57,458 nucleotides of DNA from Fischerella thermalis PCC 7521 (GTDB lineage Bacteria > Cyanobacteriota > Cyanobacteriia > Cyanobacteriales > Nostocaceae): positions 1 through 57,458 of the forward strand of contig NZ_AJLL01000066.1 of assembly GCF_000317225.1 (NCBI RefSeq), in the 5' to 3' direction. The notes below the pieces were generated by a model. That model had not been told where the DNA came from. It was given only the letters and a program-made list of their open reading frames with translations, and did not search any database. Position numbers and translations under genes: made by a program. The first letter of the stretch is position 1. Every line of letters begins with the position of its first letter. This document shows, piece by piece, positions 46,101 through 55,853 of this stretch.

Positions 46101-49067
46101 ATGAGTAATCCATTTAATACTGCTAGCAAAAGTAAAAATCCCAATTCATCATTTTCTTTATCTCCATCTCAGCTAATGATTGACAGTTCTAGAGTTTCAA
46201 AATCAAGCAATTTAAATATTGCCAATTCTCTGCAAAATTACAAATCTTTTTTTAAATGGTTTTATAAACTTAGTCTTAATCGTAAACATTTAATTGCTTT
46301 AATTAGCTGTGAACTTGTCTCTATTTTAGGTATAGCTGTAAGTACAAAATTATTTATCAATCAAAGTTTGCGAACTCAACTAATTGAACAAACTAAATCA
46401 GAGTTATTAGTTAGTGAATTTAATTATTATACTAAATTTAATCAAATGAGTTTTGGCTTACGAAGCCCATCAGAAAATGCAGCTATAATCACAGTACTTA
46501 ATCTGTATAATTCTGGTGAAGGTTTAGATCAGAAATGGCAAACAGTAATTAAACCAATTTTGAAAAATAAAACTCAGACTCTCAATGTAGAGTATGCCAC
46601 TTTAGTTGGAAAAGACTTAAAAATTATTGTCAATGCCAATGCTAATCGTCAAGGGGAAACTTTTAACCCCAGCAACTTAGTGAAAGAGGCTTTAAAAACT
46701 TCTCAAGCAATTAAAGCTACTAGAATAGTTAGTGGATCAGAAATAAGTCGAGAATCTCCACTTATATCAAATAAATTTGGGAAAAAAGATGCTTTAATTC
46801 GCTATTTGATAACGCCTATAAAAGACCCCAAAACAAAAGTAGTTATCGGCGCTTTAGTGATTGGTGATATCATGAACAAACAAGATGCGATCGCTAGAGA
46901 AACTCTACAAGCATTGCCAGCAGGTTATCATGGAATTTATCTACATAAATCCAATGGAGAATTTACCCTTGTAGGTTCCCAACTACAAGAAGAATCCAAT
47001 AATTTGCATCAAATCAAACCCCAAATAGAATTACCTCTAGAAAGTAAATCTTTATTATCATTATCTGAAGCAGCTGCGGTTAATCCAGGAACAATAGTAA
47101 CTAAACATGTGGTTTTGGGTAACAAAACCTACATTATGGCAGCTAAGGCTTTGCCTAATACAATTCTGGGAGAAGATAATAGAACTAAAGCTGTTGATCA
47201 CACACAGCCACTAGCTATTTTAGTACGGGGAATTCCTGAGACATCTCTCAATAACTTATTAACACAAAGTTGGTTACTACAAACGGTTTTAGTTTTTGTA
47301 ACTTTCGTTTTAATTGGTATTTGGGCATTAATTTTGAAACGTTCAATCAGCAAACCAATTTACGATTTGCAGCAAACCGCTCAAAAATTTACCGCAGGCG
47401 ATCGCCATATCCGCGCTCAAGTTTTCGCTGATGATGAAATTGGTCAACTAGCTGTCAGTTTCAATCAAATGGCAGACATAATCATACAAGAGTTGTATAG
47501 TCAAGAAAACGATACAAAATTTACACAGCAACTCCAGCAAATCACAACCCATATTCGAGAGGTACTTAGTAGTCAAACAATCCTCAACACCGCAGTATCA
47601 GATCTACGAGATGCCCTACAAAGCGATCGCGTACTTTTTTATAATTTAAATGGACATTGGCAAGGTAATATCATTGCTGAATCAGTTGCTGAGTCTTGGT
47701 CAACAGTTTTAGAAGAAAATATTTCTATTCCCTATTTTGGAGAAGAGTATTCTGATGAATTAGAAATAGGTTCTGTGAAAACAGTCCATAATATCTACGA
47801 AAATAATTTAAGTCAATCATACCTCCAACAACTGGAATCCCAAGCAGTCAAAGCATATCTAATCACACCTGTTTTTATTAATAGAAAACTATATGGTCTT
47901 TTGGTGACTCATCAGTGTTCCCATGAACGCCATTGGCAAGATAGAGAAATTAATTTATTTAAACAAGTTGGCATTCAAATTGGTTATGCTCTAGAACAGG
48001 CAGAACTAATTCAACAAATCGAACAAAGTCATCAAACTGCACAAATATCTTCTTGGGAAGAACAGCAACACAAACAAGCCCTACAAAAGCAACTATTAGA
48101 ATTACTTGAAGATGTTGAAGGTGTAGTTCGAGGTGACTTGACGGTACGTGTTGATGTGAATGAAGGCGAAATAGGTACAGTTGCCGACTTTTTCAACTCC
48201 ATTGTTGAAAGTCTACGGGATATTATCATCAAAGTAAAAGTGTCAATCATGCAATTAGATGAAGTGATTGGTAGCAACGAAACAACAATCCGCCATCTTA
48301 CACAACAAGCACTGACACAAACTACCGAAATTAGCCGCATTGTAGATGCAGTTACTCAAATGACTGTGGCGATGCAAGCAGTTGCGTCTAGCGCCCAGCA
48401 AGCTGCACAAGTTGTTAACACCGCCGCGAACACCGCCACCAAAACTGGAGAAGCGATGGATACAACAGTAGAAAACATCTTGAATTTGCGGGAAATCGTG
48501 GGCAAAACAGCCAAGAAAGTTAAACGTTTGGAGCAATCTACCCAAGAGATTTCGCGTGTAGTGGCATTAATTAACGATATTTCCATGCAAACCAACTTGT
48601 TAGCCATCAATGCAGGTATTGAAGCAGCACGTATGGGTGAGGAAAGTCAAGGTTTTCTTGTGGTAGCCGAAGAAGTTAGCGAACTAGCTGCGCGTTCAGC
48701 ACAAGCAACCAAAGAAGTAGCAGAAATTGTTGAAAATATTCAACAGGAAACCAACGAAGTAGTGGAAGCGATGCAAGAGGGAGTGACTCACGTTGTCAAG
48801 GGAACACAGGTAGTTGAAGATGCCAAACATAGTCTGAATCAAATCCTAGATGTTTCACGACAAATAGATGCTTTAGTGCAGTCAATTTCCACCGCCACAG
48901 TCTATGGAGTCCAGACATCGCAAACAGTCAGCGAATTGATGAAACAAGTTGCTACTACTTCAAAATCAACTAGTGAATCATCTGTGCGAGTTTCTGAGTC
49001 TCTACAAAAAACGGCGAGAATTTCCCAACAATTACAGGAAACAGTAGGTACTTTGAAAGTGAATTAA
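46101..49067 (+). CDS. Methyl-accepting chemotaxis protein, second copy
   Basis: A 988-residue receptor. A disordered Ser/Asn-rich tail precedes the first helix (LIALISCELVSILGIAVSTK, about 64-85). A different periplasmic sensor domain (90-385) follows, then the second helix (VLVFVTFVLIGIWALIL), HAMP and GAF. The signalling domain is closely related to that of the MCP at 39461 (tip AGIEAARMGEESQGFLVVAEE). In the GAF, both cysteines of the first MCP are absent (IPYFGEEY and SQSYLQQL), so bilin binding is excluded. It is a duplicate of the signalling half with a replaced sensor. It probably signals through the CheA upstream. Confidence 0.92.
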   Translation: MSNPFNTASKSKNPNSSFSLSPSQLMIDSSRVSKSSNLNIANSLQNYKSFFKWFYKLSLNRKHLIALISCELVSILGIAVSTKLFINQSLRTQLIEQTKSELLVSEFNYYTKFNQMSFGLRSPSENAAIITVLNLYNSGEGLDQKWQTVIKPILKNKTQTLNVEYATLVGKDLKIIVNANANRQGETFNPSNLVKEALKTSQAIKATRIVSGSEISRESPLISNKFGKKDALIRYLITPIKDPKTKVVIGALVIGDIMNKQDAIARETLQALPAGYHGIYLHKSNGEFTLVGSQLQEESNNLHQIKPQIELPLESKSLLSLSEAAAVNPGTIVTKHVVLGNKTYIMAAKALPNTILGEDNRTKAVDHTQPLAILVRGIPETSLNNLLTQSWLLQTVLVFVTFVLIGIWALILKRSISKPIYDLQQTAQKFTAGDRHIRAQVFADDEIGQLAVSFNQMADIIIQELYSQENDTKFTQQLQQITTHIREVLSSQTILNTAVSDLRDALQSDRVLFYNLNGHWQGNIIAESVAESWSTVLEENISIPYFGEEYSDELEIGSVKTVHNIYENNLSQSYLQQLESQAVKAYLITPVFINRKLYGLLVTHQCSHERHWQDREINLFKQVGIQIGYALEQAELIQQIEQSHQTAQISSWEEQQHKQALQKQLLELLEDVEGVVRGDLTVRVDVNEGEIGTVADFFNSIVESLRDIIIKVKVSIMQLDEVIGSNETTIRHLTQQALTQTTEISRIVDAVTQMTVAMQAVASSAQQAAQVVNTAANTATKTGEAMDTTVENILNLREIVGKTAKKVKRLEQSTQEISRVVALINDISMQTNLLAINAGIEAARMGEESQGFLVVAEEVSELAARSAQATKEVAEIVENIQQETNEVVEAMQEGVTHVVKGTQVVEDAKHSLNQILDVSRQIDALVQSISTATVYGVQTSQTVSELMKQVATTSKSTSESSVRVSESLQKTARISQQLQETVGTLKVN

Positions 49068-49196
49068 ATTGTTGAAAATAGGCAATAGGAAGTTCTTGCC
49101 GTTCTACCGTTTCAGTAGACACTTCGTGTCTACATTCTTCATCTGCCTCAAATGATCCGAGAGACAATGGAAATAGGAGAATTTTCAATCTAATTG

Positions 49197-50693
49197 GTGG
49201 CAATACCATTGAACAGCGAACCAGTACCCCAAAATGTTTCTAATTCTGAGCGATCGCCGTCTCAAATCTGGCTAGCTTTATTGAGTATAGCATTGGGCTT
49301 GATAATGTTTACGCTGGATAGTTCCACAGTCAATATTGCCCTACCTACGATTACAAAAGCTTTCGATACTTACCTGGCTGTCTCTCAATGGGTGATTATC
49401 AGTTATCTAATTGTTGTTACTACTGTGATTTTCAGCGCTGCTCGTTTGGGTAATATGCTTGGCAGGCGAAAGTTATTCCAAACTGGGTTAATCCTGTGTA
49501 CCATCAGTTCATTACTGTGTGGATTAGCACCAGGAATTATTTGGCTGATTGGCTTTCGAGTTTTGCAAGGATGCGGTGCTGTGCTAATTGTGGGATTGGG
49601 GATGGCAATTATCTCTGACTTGTTCGCTCATAGCCCACAATATGGCTTAGCCCTTAGTCTTGCAGTGATGACGCTTTCTGTTACCTCTGTTTTAAGCCCA
49701 GCAATCGGTGGTTTACTGGTTACGCTTGGTGATTGGCGAGCGATTTTCCTAATTAATCTTCCCATCGGGATAATAGCCATTTTGTTATTCGCTTGGTGTG
49801 TTCCGCCTTCCCAAAATAGCCGTAGTCCTCAAGAAAACTTTGATACATTAGGAACAATTCTGCTGGCGTTGGTGATGCTTAATTTTGCCTTAGCGATGAG
49901 TGAAGGGCAAAAACAAAGCTTTAATAGTGCGATCGCCCTTATTTTACTGATTACGACCATCATCGGTTTAATTGTTTTTGTTTTGCTTCAATCTCGGATC
50001 AGACAACCAATCATTGACTTGTCTTTGTTTCGTAATCACATTCTTAGTATCAAGCTGTTGACTATGGTTGTGGTTTACATAGTCATGGCAGCTCGGTTGC
50101 TGATCTACCCATTTTTCTTAGAACTAGTTTTGCAGTATCCAACTAATCAGGTGGGAATGTTAATGATCACCTTGCCGATCAGTAACGCCATAATTGCACC
50201 TATATCAAGGCGTTTAGTCGATAAATTTGGTAGTGGTCGTTTGATTCCGATTGGTCTAATTTTGTTAGCATTTGGCTGTATGCTGGCTAGCACCTTTAAT
50301 ACCCAATTAACACCCTTAGGTTACGTACTCACAGATATAGTCATGGGTGCAGGTCTAGCGATGTGGCGATCGCCCAACAATGTAGCAACCATGCGTATTA
50401 CTCCTCAAAACAAAATTGGTGTAGTTTCGGGATTGTTAAACGAATCGTCTCTGCTGGGTCAAACTCTAGGAATTCCCTTTGGATCAGCTCTATTTATCAC
50501 ATTAGCTCTCAGTAATATTAACTTACCTCGTACCACACCACTTGCATCTATGCCACTTCTACCATTAGTCTTTGCCATGCACAGGACTTTTTTGATTTTG
50601 GCAATCTTCCTGGGAATTATGCTTGTTGTTAATCTCTTGTTTCAAACAACACACAATTCATCTAATAAAAATCCTGAAGCATTAATTTCTTAA
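49197..50693 (+). CDS. MFS multidrug exporter, EmrB/QacA type
   Basis: A 498-residue, 14-helix drug:H+ antiporter. Typical features are the first-helix motif LDSSTVNIALPTITKAF, motif A AARLGNMLGRRKLFQ, and motif C-like GGLLVTLGDWRAIFLINLPIG at helix 5. The start is a GTG at 49197 (VAIPLNSEP); a TTG directly before it is also in frame. No EmrA-type adaptor is near, so it may act alone. The substrate is unknown. Confidence 0.9.
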   Translation: MAIPLNSEPVPQNVSNSERSPSQIWLALLSIALGLIMFTLDSSTVNIALPTITKAFDTYLAVSQWVIISYLIVVTTVIFSAARLGNMLGRRKLFQTGLILCTISSLLCGLAPGIIWLIGFRVLQGCGAVLIVGLGMAIISDLFAHSPQYGLALSLAVMTLSVTSVLSPAIGGLLVTLGDWRAIFLINLPIGIIAILLFAWCVPPSQNSRSPQENFDTLGTILLALVMLNFALAMSEGQKQSFNSAIALILLITTIIGLIVFVLLQSRIRQPIIDLSLFRNHILSIKLLTMVVVYIVMAARLLIYPFFLELVLQYPTNQVGMLMITLPISNAIIAPISRRLVDKFGSGRLIPIGLILLAFGCMLASTFNTQLTPLGYVLTDIVMGAGLAMWRSPNNVATMRITPQNKIGVVSGLLNESSLLGQTLGIPFGSALFITLALSNINLPRTTPLASMPLLPLVFAMHRTFLILAIFLGIMLVVNLLFQTTHNSSNKNPEALIS

Positions 50694-50896
50694 TAAAGCT
50701 CTTTGAGTTAGAAGAGTATGTTCAGTCTAAAGCTGGTTTATAAGGTTTGATGAAGAAAGGCAGCTATGCTGAAGGCTTAATAAAAATTTATACAAAATCA
50801 AACAAAAGTGCTTTCTCATACTTTACGCCAGGAAGGACAAAAAAAATATCATCTACTGTAGTACTTTGAAATGTAATGTAGTGAAAATCTATTATC

Positions 50897-51268
50897 ATGC
50901 TTGAACCAGCAGAAACCGTAAAAATCTTTCAAAAACAGCCAACAATCAAAAAATTTTCCAGTGGTCAAACTATCTTTACAGATGGTGAAGTCGGAGATTG
51001 CATGTATGGCATTTTATCTGGAGAAGTAGAGTTATATGTCGATGGCAAAGTGGTGGAAACTATTCACGCGGGAGATGTATTTGGTATGGGAGCATTGGTT
51101 GTACCAGAACAAACCAGAGCATCGACAGCAATTGCGAAAACCGACAGCGAATTAGCTATCTTAGACCGAAGGGGTTTCCTGTTCGCTGTGCAAGAAACAC
51201 CTATGTTTGCACTACTTGTAATGCGAAGTTACTCAGAGCGTTTGCGTACTTTAAAGCGTTCTATTTAA
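50897..51268 (+). CDS. Cyclic nucleotide-binding domain protein
   Basis: A 123-residue protein consisting of one cNMP-binding beta-roll: FSSGQTIFTDGEVGDCMYGILSGEVELYV, then the phosphate-binding cassette region AGDVFGMGALVVPEQTRASTAIA, and a C-terminal helix. The usual E and R of the cassette (GELALL...RAA) are partly changed: G-M-G-A-L-V and R-A-S-T, so binding is plausible but not assured. There is no DNA-binding domain, so it is a stand-alone sensor or regulator of a partner. Confidence 0.85.
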   Translation: MLEPAETVKIFQKQPTIKKFSSGQTIFTDGEVGDCMYGILSGEVELYVDGKVVETIHAGDVFGMGALVVPEQTRASTAIAKTDSELAILDRRGFLFAVQETPMFALLVMRSYSERLRTLKRSI

Positions 51269-51286
51269 CACATGTTTTCGAGCAGT

Positions 51287-51306
51287 CAGTTATCAGCTGA
51301 TAACTG
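51287..51306. repeat. 20-bp perfect palindrome
   Basis: CAGTTATCAG / CTGATAACTG, 19 bp after the previous stop. It may be a transcription stop or one of the dispersed cyanobacterial hairpins; there is no U-run. Confidence 0.7.
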
Positions 51307-51446
51307 GTAAAAGTAACGAACCGCAAAGGACACAAAGAACGCAAAGAAAGAGGTTGAACCGATTTGTCCAGGTTGTTTTACTAGTTATATGGGGTAAACT
51401 TTCTCTTCGCGTCTTTGTGGTTGGTTTTTTTAACCCTCAAAATTCA

Positions 51447-51478
51447 AGACCCCCGACTTTTTAAAAAGTCAGGGATCT
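51447..51478. repeat. Dispersed 33-bp palindrome, copy 2 (opposite orientation)
   Basis: AGACCCCCGACTTTTT / AAAAAGTCAGGGATCT, followed by GTCCCCTCGCAACCTC, which mirrors the flank of the copy at 13492 (GGTTGGGAGGGGACAG). Confidence 0.8.
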
Positions 51479-51501
51479 GTCCCCTCGCAACCTCTTAGAA
51501 C

Positions 51502-53235
51502 TTACGCAGGGTAAATCCGCAGACGCCGATTTGGTTCTTCTCCAAAGCTATGGGACTTTAAGCGGTAGTGTTCTACCAACTCATGCTGCATTTTCCGCAC
51601 TTGGGGAGAACGGGGCAATAATTCCACCGGTTGTCCTTTGGGAATAACGATATTTTCAACTGCTAATCTAGCTTCTTCTAGGGCGTCAATTTCGTCATCA
51701 CTGGCGCTGTGGAGAAATAATTGCAGTTCGCGATCATCAGTCACCTCTGGATCATCGATGTTGAGTAATCGCCGCAAGCCACGGGTAATTTGCGGTATGG
51801 TACTAGATTTAATCATGTGGATTGGCACTTGCCGGGCTTTGGCTATTTGCCTCAATTTGGCGTGGTTTTTGACGTGCGATCGCAGTGCCAAAATCGCATC
51901 AGCACTATCAATATCTTTTGTCAAGACCACCGGTAGATTCAACACCTCTACTACTTGTTCTAATTGACCACGGCTAACACCATAGGGATAAATGTGTAGT
52001 GGCAAATCTTCACCATTGGGCCCTGCTAGTTTGCTATCAGCCTCATCAAAGTCACCAAAGTAATTAAAAGATTCATCCAGTAACCGATCAAATTCGTTTT
52101 GTCTACTCAGTTTTGGTGGTTCTGTGGTAAGTGGTGGTAATGGTTGCATTTGCCCAGATGCTCGCCAGCCGTTTGACTGTCGTGCCGGTAAAAATGATTC
52201 TTCTTTGGCGAGAGTTTGGGAACGACCGTTCAAAGGTGTTAACTGACGTGTAATCTTGACTTTGCCACTTTCATCAACGGTTCTCACCTGGGGACTAGGT
52301 TGATGTCCTCTGAGTAGACTATCTACTGTATCAGACACACTTTCATGGACTACCCAACGTTGCCGTTCCAGCATTTCTACGGCAATCTCGAAAGTGGGAG
52401 GCGCTTTGCGTTCCAATACAGTTTTTTGGCTACCTCTACGTCTGGCTTCATCATCTCCTAATGTCACAGCTTGGATACCACCAACCAAATCCGAAAGGGT
52501 GGGGTTTTTGATTAAGTTTTCAATTTGGTTTCCGTGGGCAGTACCTACTAACTGTACACCCCGCTCGGCAATGGTGCGAGCGGCTAAGGCTTCCAGTGCA
52601 GTGCCAATTTCATCAATGACAATGACTTCAGGCATATGGTTTTCCACAGCCTCAATCATCACTTGATGTTGTAATTCCGGATGAGCAACTTGCATCCGCC
52701 TGGCTTTACCAATTGCTGGATGGGGAACATCACCATCACCAGCGATTTCATTAGAGGTATCAATAATCACCACGCGTTTGTTCAACTCATCCGCCAAAAC
52801 ACGAGCAATTTCCCGTAAGGCAGTGGTTTTACCCACACCCGGGCGTCCCAGCATCAGAATCGATTTACCTGTTTCCACTAAATCGCGAATCATGCCGATG
52901 GTTCCAAACACTGCTCGACCGACACGGCAAGTTAAGCCAATAATCTTACCGTTGCGATTACGGATGGCACTGATTCTGTGCAAAGTTTGCTCTATTCCTG
53001 CTCGATTATCTCCGCCAAAGTTCCCCACTCGCTGGATGCAATCATCAATGACGTTCTGAGTGACGGGTATTTCACTCAGATACTCGGCTTGATCAGGGAA
53101 GCGGGCCTCTGGGCGACGCCCCAGATCTAAAACCACTTCCACTAAACTATCTCGTTGGGGATGCTTCTCTAATATTTGCCGCAGGTCTTGGGGCAAAATA
53201 TATAACAATTTTTGGAGATCGTCTGTAATCGTCAT
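51502..53235 (-). CDS. Ycf45-like AAA ATPase with R3H domain
   Basis: A 577-residue cytosolic ATPase related to plastid Ycf45 and sporulation protein IIIAA. Walker A is MLGRPGVGKTTALRE and Walker B MPEVIVIDEIGT (about residues 130-215); an arginine finger region ELQHQVMIEAVENH lies between. The C-terminal part has an R3H single-stranded nucleic-acid binding domain ending HSFGEEPNRRLRIYP. Low-complexity linkers join the two. Function is unknown; the gene is conserved in cyanobacteria and plastids. It lies 69 bp from ldpA on the same strand. Confidence 0.88.
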   Translation of the reverse strand: MTITDDLQKLLYILPQDLRQILEKHPQRDSLVEVVLDLGRRPEARFPDQAEYLSEIPVTQNVIDDCIQRVGNFGGDNRAGIEQTLHRISAIRNRNGKIIGLTCRVGRAVFGTIGMIRDLVETGKSILMLGRPGVGKTTALREIARVLADELNKRVVIIDTSNEIAGDGDVPHPAIGKARRMQVAHPELQHQVMIEAVENHMPEVIVIDEIGTALEALAARTIAERGVQLVGTAHGNQIENLIKNPTLSDLVGGIQAVTLGDDEARRRGSQKTVLERKAPPTFEIAVEMLERQRWVVHESVSDTVDSLLRGHQPSPQVRTVDESGKVKITRQLTPLNGRSQTLAKEESFLPARQSNGWRASGQMQPLPPLTTEPPKLSRQNEFDRLLDESFNYFGDFDEADSKLAGPNGEDLPLHIYPYGVSRGQLEQVVEVLNLPVVLTKDIDSADAILALRSHVKNHAKLRQIAKARQVPIHMIKSSTIPQITRGLRRLLNIDDPEVTDDRELQLFLHSASDDEIDALEEARLAVENIVIPKGQPVELLPRSPQVRKMQHELVEHYRLKSHSFGEEPNRRLRIYPA

Positions 53236-53304
53236 GCTTATTATGGTGACGTTTTTAGAGATAGCGAATGTGCTTGTATGGACACGAGAATTTACCCCGT
53301 ACCC

Positions 53305-54450
53305 TTACTGCTGTGACTTGAGCTGGGAAACAAGAGAATGGGCAAGTCCAACAGCTTGCCAGAGCAATTCTGGTTCATCTTCTAGGCGGACAGTTGTTTT
53401 GACACTGGTGTCATTCACCTCCCTGATTTCTAACTCTTCTAGAATTGGTGACAGCAATACACGGGCGTAACTACCGTAGGCGACTCCGGAAATATATGAT
53501 GGGGTGGTGGGGTGGTGGGGTGGTGGGGGTACCGAGTTCCCCATCGCCCCATCTCCCCATCCTCGTAGGAGTCCCATCGCCTTTAACTTGGCAACGGTAT
53601 AGTTATTAGTGCCGCCTGCTAACTGCACGTATCCCGGTAGATTTGCTGCCAAGACTTTTTGCCCTAATTTGACTGCGGCTGTGGTGGTGCCATCACCAAT
53701 ATCACCACTCATCGGCCGTCCATCGGTTTGCCAAATCAAGGTAATTTTATGGGTCGCGATCGCATCATACAGGGCATGTAGGTAATCAATCATACCCTCT
53801 CCATCTGGACAACTAATTGCTACTAACTGCAATTGTTCAACCCAGGGTGAAATTGTTTGCCATAATCGCTGAAATTCTGTCAAACGTCCTATTTGTGTAT
53901 GAATTTCTATGGCATCTACCCCAGTTGATAAAATTAATGGTGCGATCGCTTCCGGTTTGATCACGTAAGAATTTGTATAAATTTTTTCATATGGACATAT
54001 AGGAATGCAACGACCACAACCGTAACATTTTTCGGGTATAACTCCCGAAAACAGCTCTGGTTTATTGCTAAACTTTATTGCCTGTGCTGGACAAATTTTT
54101 TCACATGGTCTGTGGCAATTTGGAGGACACTCTGTATAATTGATTTTTGCTTTGCGAAAATGCGGATCTTCGCCATCGTTGAGGCTAACCATCAAAAGCG
54201 GCAACTTACCTTTTTTGCCAAAGCCTCGTGCTTGTGCATCCTGGGCAAGTTCAGCTGCAACCTGTAGGGCCTCTCGAACTGCGGCAATTACAGCTGGATC
54301 GGCAGCCACATCTATACAGTCAGCGCCGGCCAGTGTGTAGGCCAATGTTAAACTTCTGACCGCAGGCAGGTGTTGAAAGCTGGCTCCGCAAATGAGCTTG
54401 AACCAGTGCCCTTCTTTAAGGGATTGTAAAGGGTTGAGGTGATCAGTCAC
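53305..54450 (-). CDS. ldpA: Light-dependent period protein LdpA
   Basis: LdpA carries iron-sulphur clusters and links cellular redox state to the circadian clock input in Synechococcus. The 381-residue product has an N-terminal domain (KLICGASFQHLPAVRSLTLA), two cysteine clusters at about 130-175: CPPNCHRPCEKICPAQAI and CYGCGRCIPICPYEKI, then a TIM-like domain. Between KLKAMGLL and ISGVAYGSYAR there is an in-frame insert (RGWGDGAMGNSVPPPPHHPT and 4 more) encoded by GGTGGTGGG-type repeats at about 53500-53575. The gene is otherwise intact. Confidence 0.93.
   Translation of the reverse strand: MTDHLNPLQSLKEGHWFKLICGASFQHLPAVRSLTLAYTLAGADCIDVAADPAVIAAVREALQVAAELAQDAQARGFGKKGKLPLLMVSLNDGEDPHFRKAKINYTECPPNCHRPCEKICPAQAIKFSNKPELFSGVIPEKCYGCGRCIPICPYEKIYTNSYVIKPEAIAPLILSTGVDAIEIHTQIGRLTEFQRLWQTISPWVEQLQLVAISCPDGEGMIDYLHALYDAIATHKITLIWQTDGRPMSGDIGDGTTTAAVKLGQKVLAANLPGYVQLAGGTNNYTVAKLKAMGLLRGWGDGAMGNSVPPPPHHPTTPSYISGVAYGSYARVLLSPILEELEIREVNDTSVKTTVRLEDEPELLWQAVGLAHSLVSQLKSQQ
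53500..53575. repeat. Low-complexity repeat inside ldpA
   Basis: GGGGTGGTGGGGTGGTGGGG followed by CCCCATCGCCCCATCTCCCC: two opposed short tandem arrays of the same kind as found in spacers here, but inside the ldpA frame with phase kept. Confidence 0.8.
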
Positions 54451-54495
54451 ATTATCTATTATGCTATGTGACAGAAAAATGTTGTAGGCATTTGC

Positions 54496-55815
54496 CTAAT
54501 TTAATTGGGTTTGTTTGAGAGGAATTTCGATCATAAATTCTGCTCCTCTTCCTCGTGATGAAGCACAAGTGAGTTTTCCTTGATGCTTTTGCACGATAAT
54601 TTGGTAACTAATCGCCAATCCTACTCCACTACCTTTGCCTGGTGGCTTGGTAGTGAAAAATGGGTCAAATATTCGCGAAAGCACGGATTCACACACACCA
54701 GGGCCATTGTCAGCAATACAAATCTTTACAGTATCTGAGGTTGTTAGCATCGTGCGAATGTGAATGCTAGGTAATTGGTAATTGGTAATTGGTAATTGGT
54801 AATTGGTATTTTCTGGCTCATAACTCTCTTCTAAAGCATCGATCGCATTATTCAACAGATGCATAAAAACTTGGTTGAGTTCACTGACGTAACAAGTCAC
54901 TAAGGGTAAATTACCATACTCTTTTACTACTTCAATTGCAGGGCGATCTGTTGTTTGTTTGAGTCGGTGTTGCAACATCACCAAAGTACTATCTATACCT
55001 TGATGAACATCGACTCGCTTCATTTGCGCTTCATCGAGTCGAGAGAAGTTTTGTAGAGCTTCAACTATAGAACGGATGCGTTCTGCTCCTCTAAACATTG
55101 CACCCATAAGATTTTGTTGATCATTGATCAAAAAATTTAAGTCTATTTGCTTGACTATTTCTTGAATTCTTGGAGTGGGATTTGGATATTCCTGCTGATA
55201 AACTTCAATGAGATTTACCAAATCCGATACATATTGACTAGCATATTGGAGATTACCATAGATAAAACTGATAGGATTATTAACTTCATGAGCAATCCCT
55301 GCTACCAACTGTCCTAAAGCTGCCATTTTTTCTTGTTGAATCATTTGCACTTGAGAAGCTTTCAAATCATCAAGAGCTTTTTGCAGTAGAGTATTCTTTT
55401 CTTGTAATTTATTTTGTAGTAAACATAAATTGAGTTGATTTTCTATTCGCAAGACAACTTCTACTCCATGAAAAGGTTTAGTGATATAATCTACACCACC
55501 AACATCAAAAGCTTGAGCTTTGTCTAGAACATCATCGAGAGCACTAATAAAAATAACTGGAATTGGGCGAGTTTTCTCATTAGCTTTTAACTGTCTGCAA
55601 ACTTCATAGCCATTCATTTCTGGCATGTTAATATCTAATAAAATCACATCTGGTAAAACCATTTGACAAGCAGTAAGTGCCATTTTGCCGCTCAAGGCTT
55701 TACGCACTTCATAGCCTTGTGAAGTCAGCATTGCTGACAAAAGACGCAAGTTATCAGGAGTATCATCAACTACCAAGATATTTGCTTTGTAATCTCTTTG
55801 TGGAATCAAATGCAT
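54496..55815 (-). CDS. REC-histidine kinase hybrid
   Basis: A 439-residue response regulator/kinase. The receiver (residues 10-130) has [14 protein letters not shown], Asp in [15 protein letters not shown] and Lys in DYITKPF. A coiled coil is followed by the HisKA box [15 protein letters not shown] with the phospho-His, and the ATPase with [10 protein letters not shown] (N-box), DNGPGV and [11 protein letters not shown]. An insert [13 protein letters not shown] lies between N-box and G1-box, encoded by five AATTGGT-type units at about 54770-54810. The ATG at 55815 is used; an open TTG at 55863 overlaps the upstream gene. Output is probably through partner regulators. Confidence 0.88.
   Translation of the reverse strand: MHLIPQRDYKANILVVDDTPDNLRLLSAMLTSQGYEVRKALSGKMALTACQMVLPDVILLDINMPEMNGYEVCRQLKANEKTRPIPVIFISALDDVLDKAQAFDVGGVDYITKPFHGVEVVLRIENQLNLCLLQNKLQEKNTLLQKALDDLKASQVQMIQQEKMAALGQLVAGIAHEVNNPISFIYGNLQYASQYVSDLVNLIEVYQQEYPNPTPRIQEIVKQIDLNFLINDQQNLMGAMFRGAERIRSIVEALQNFSRLDEAQMKRVDVHQGIDSTLVMLQHRLKQTTDRPAIEVVKEYGNLPLVTCYVSELNQVFMHLLNNAIDALEESYEPENTNYQLPITNYQLPSIHIRTMLTTSDTVKICIADNGPGVCESVLSRIFDPFFTTKPPGKGSGVGLAISYQIIVQKHQGKLTCASSRGRGAEFMIEIPLKQTQLN
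54770..54810. repeat. Heptamer-type repeat inside kinase gene
   Basis: About five copies of GGTAATT in tandem, in frame, inside the ATPase domain; the same motif fills spacers elsewhere (21130, 21790). Confidence 0.85.
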
Positions 55816-55853
55816 TTTGGGAATATGAATAATTAAACAGGCACAAAGTAAGG

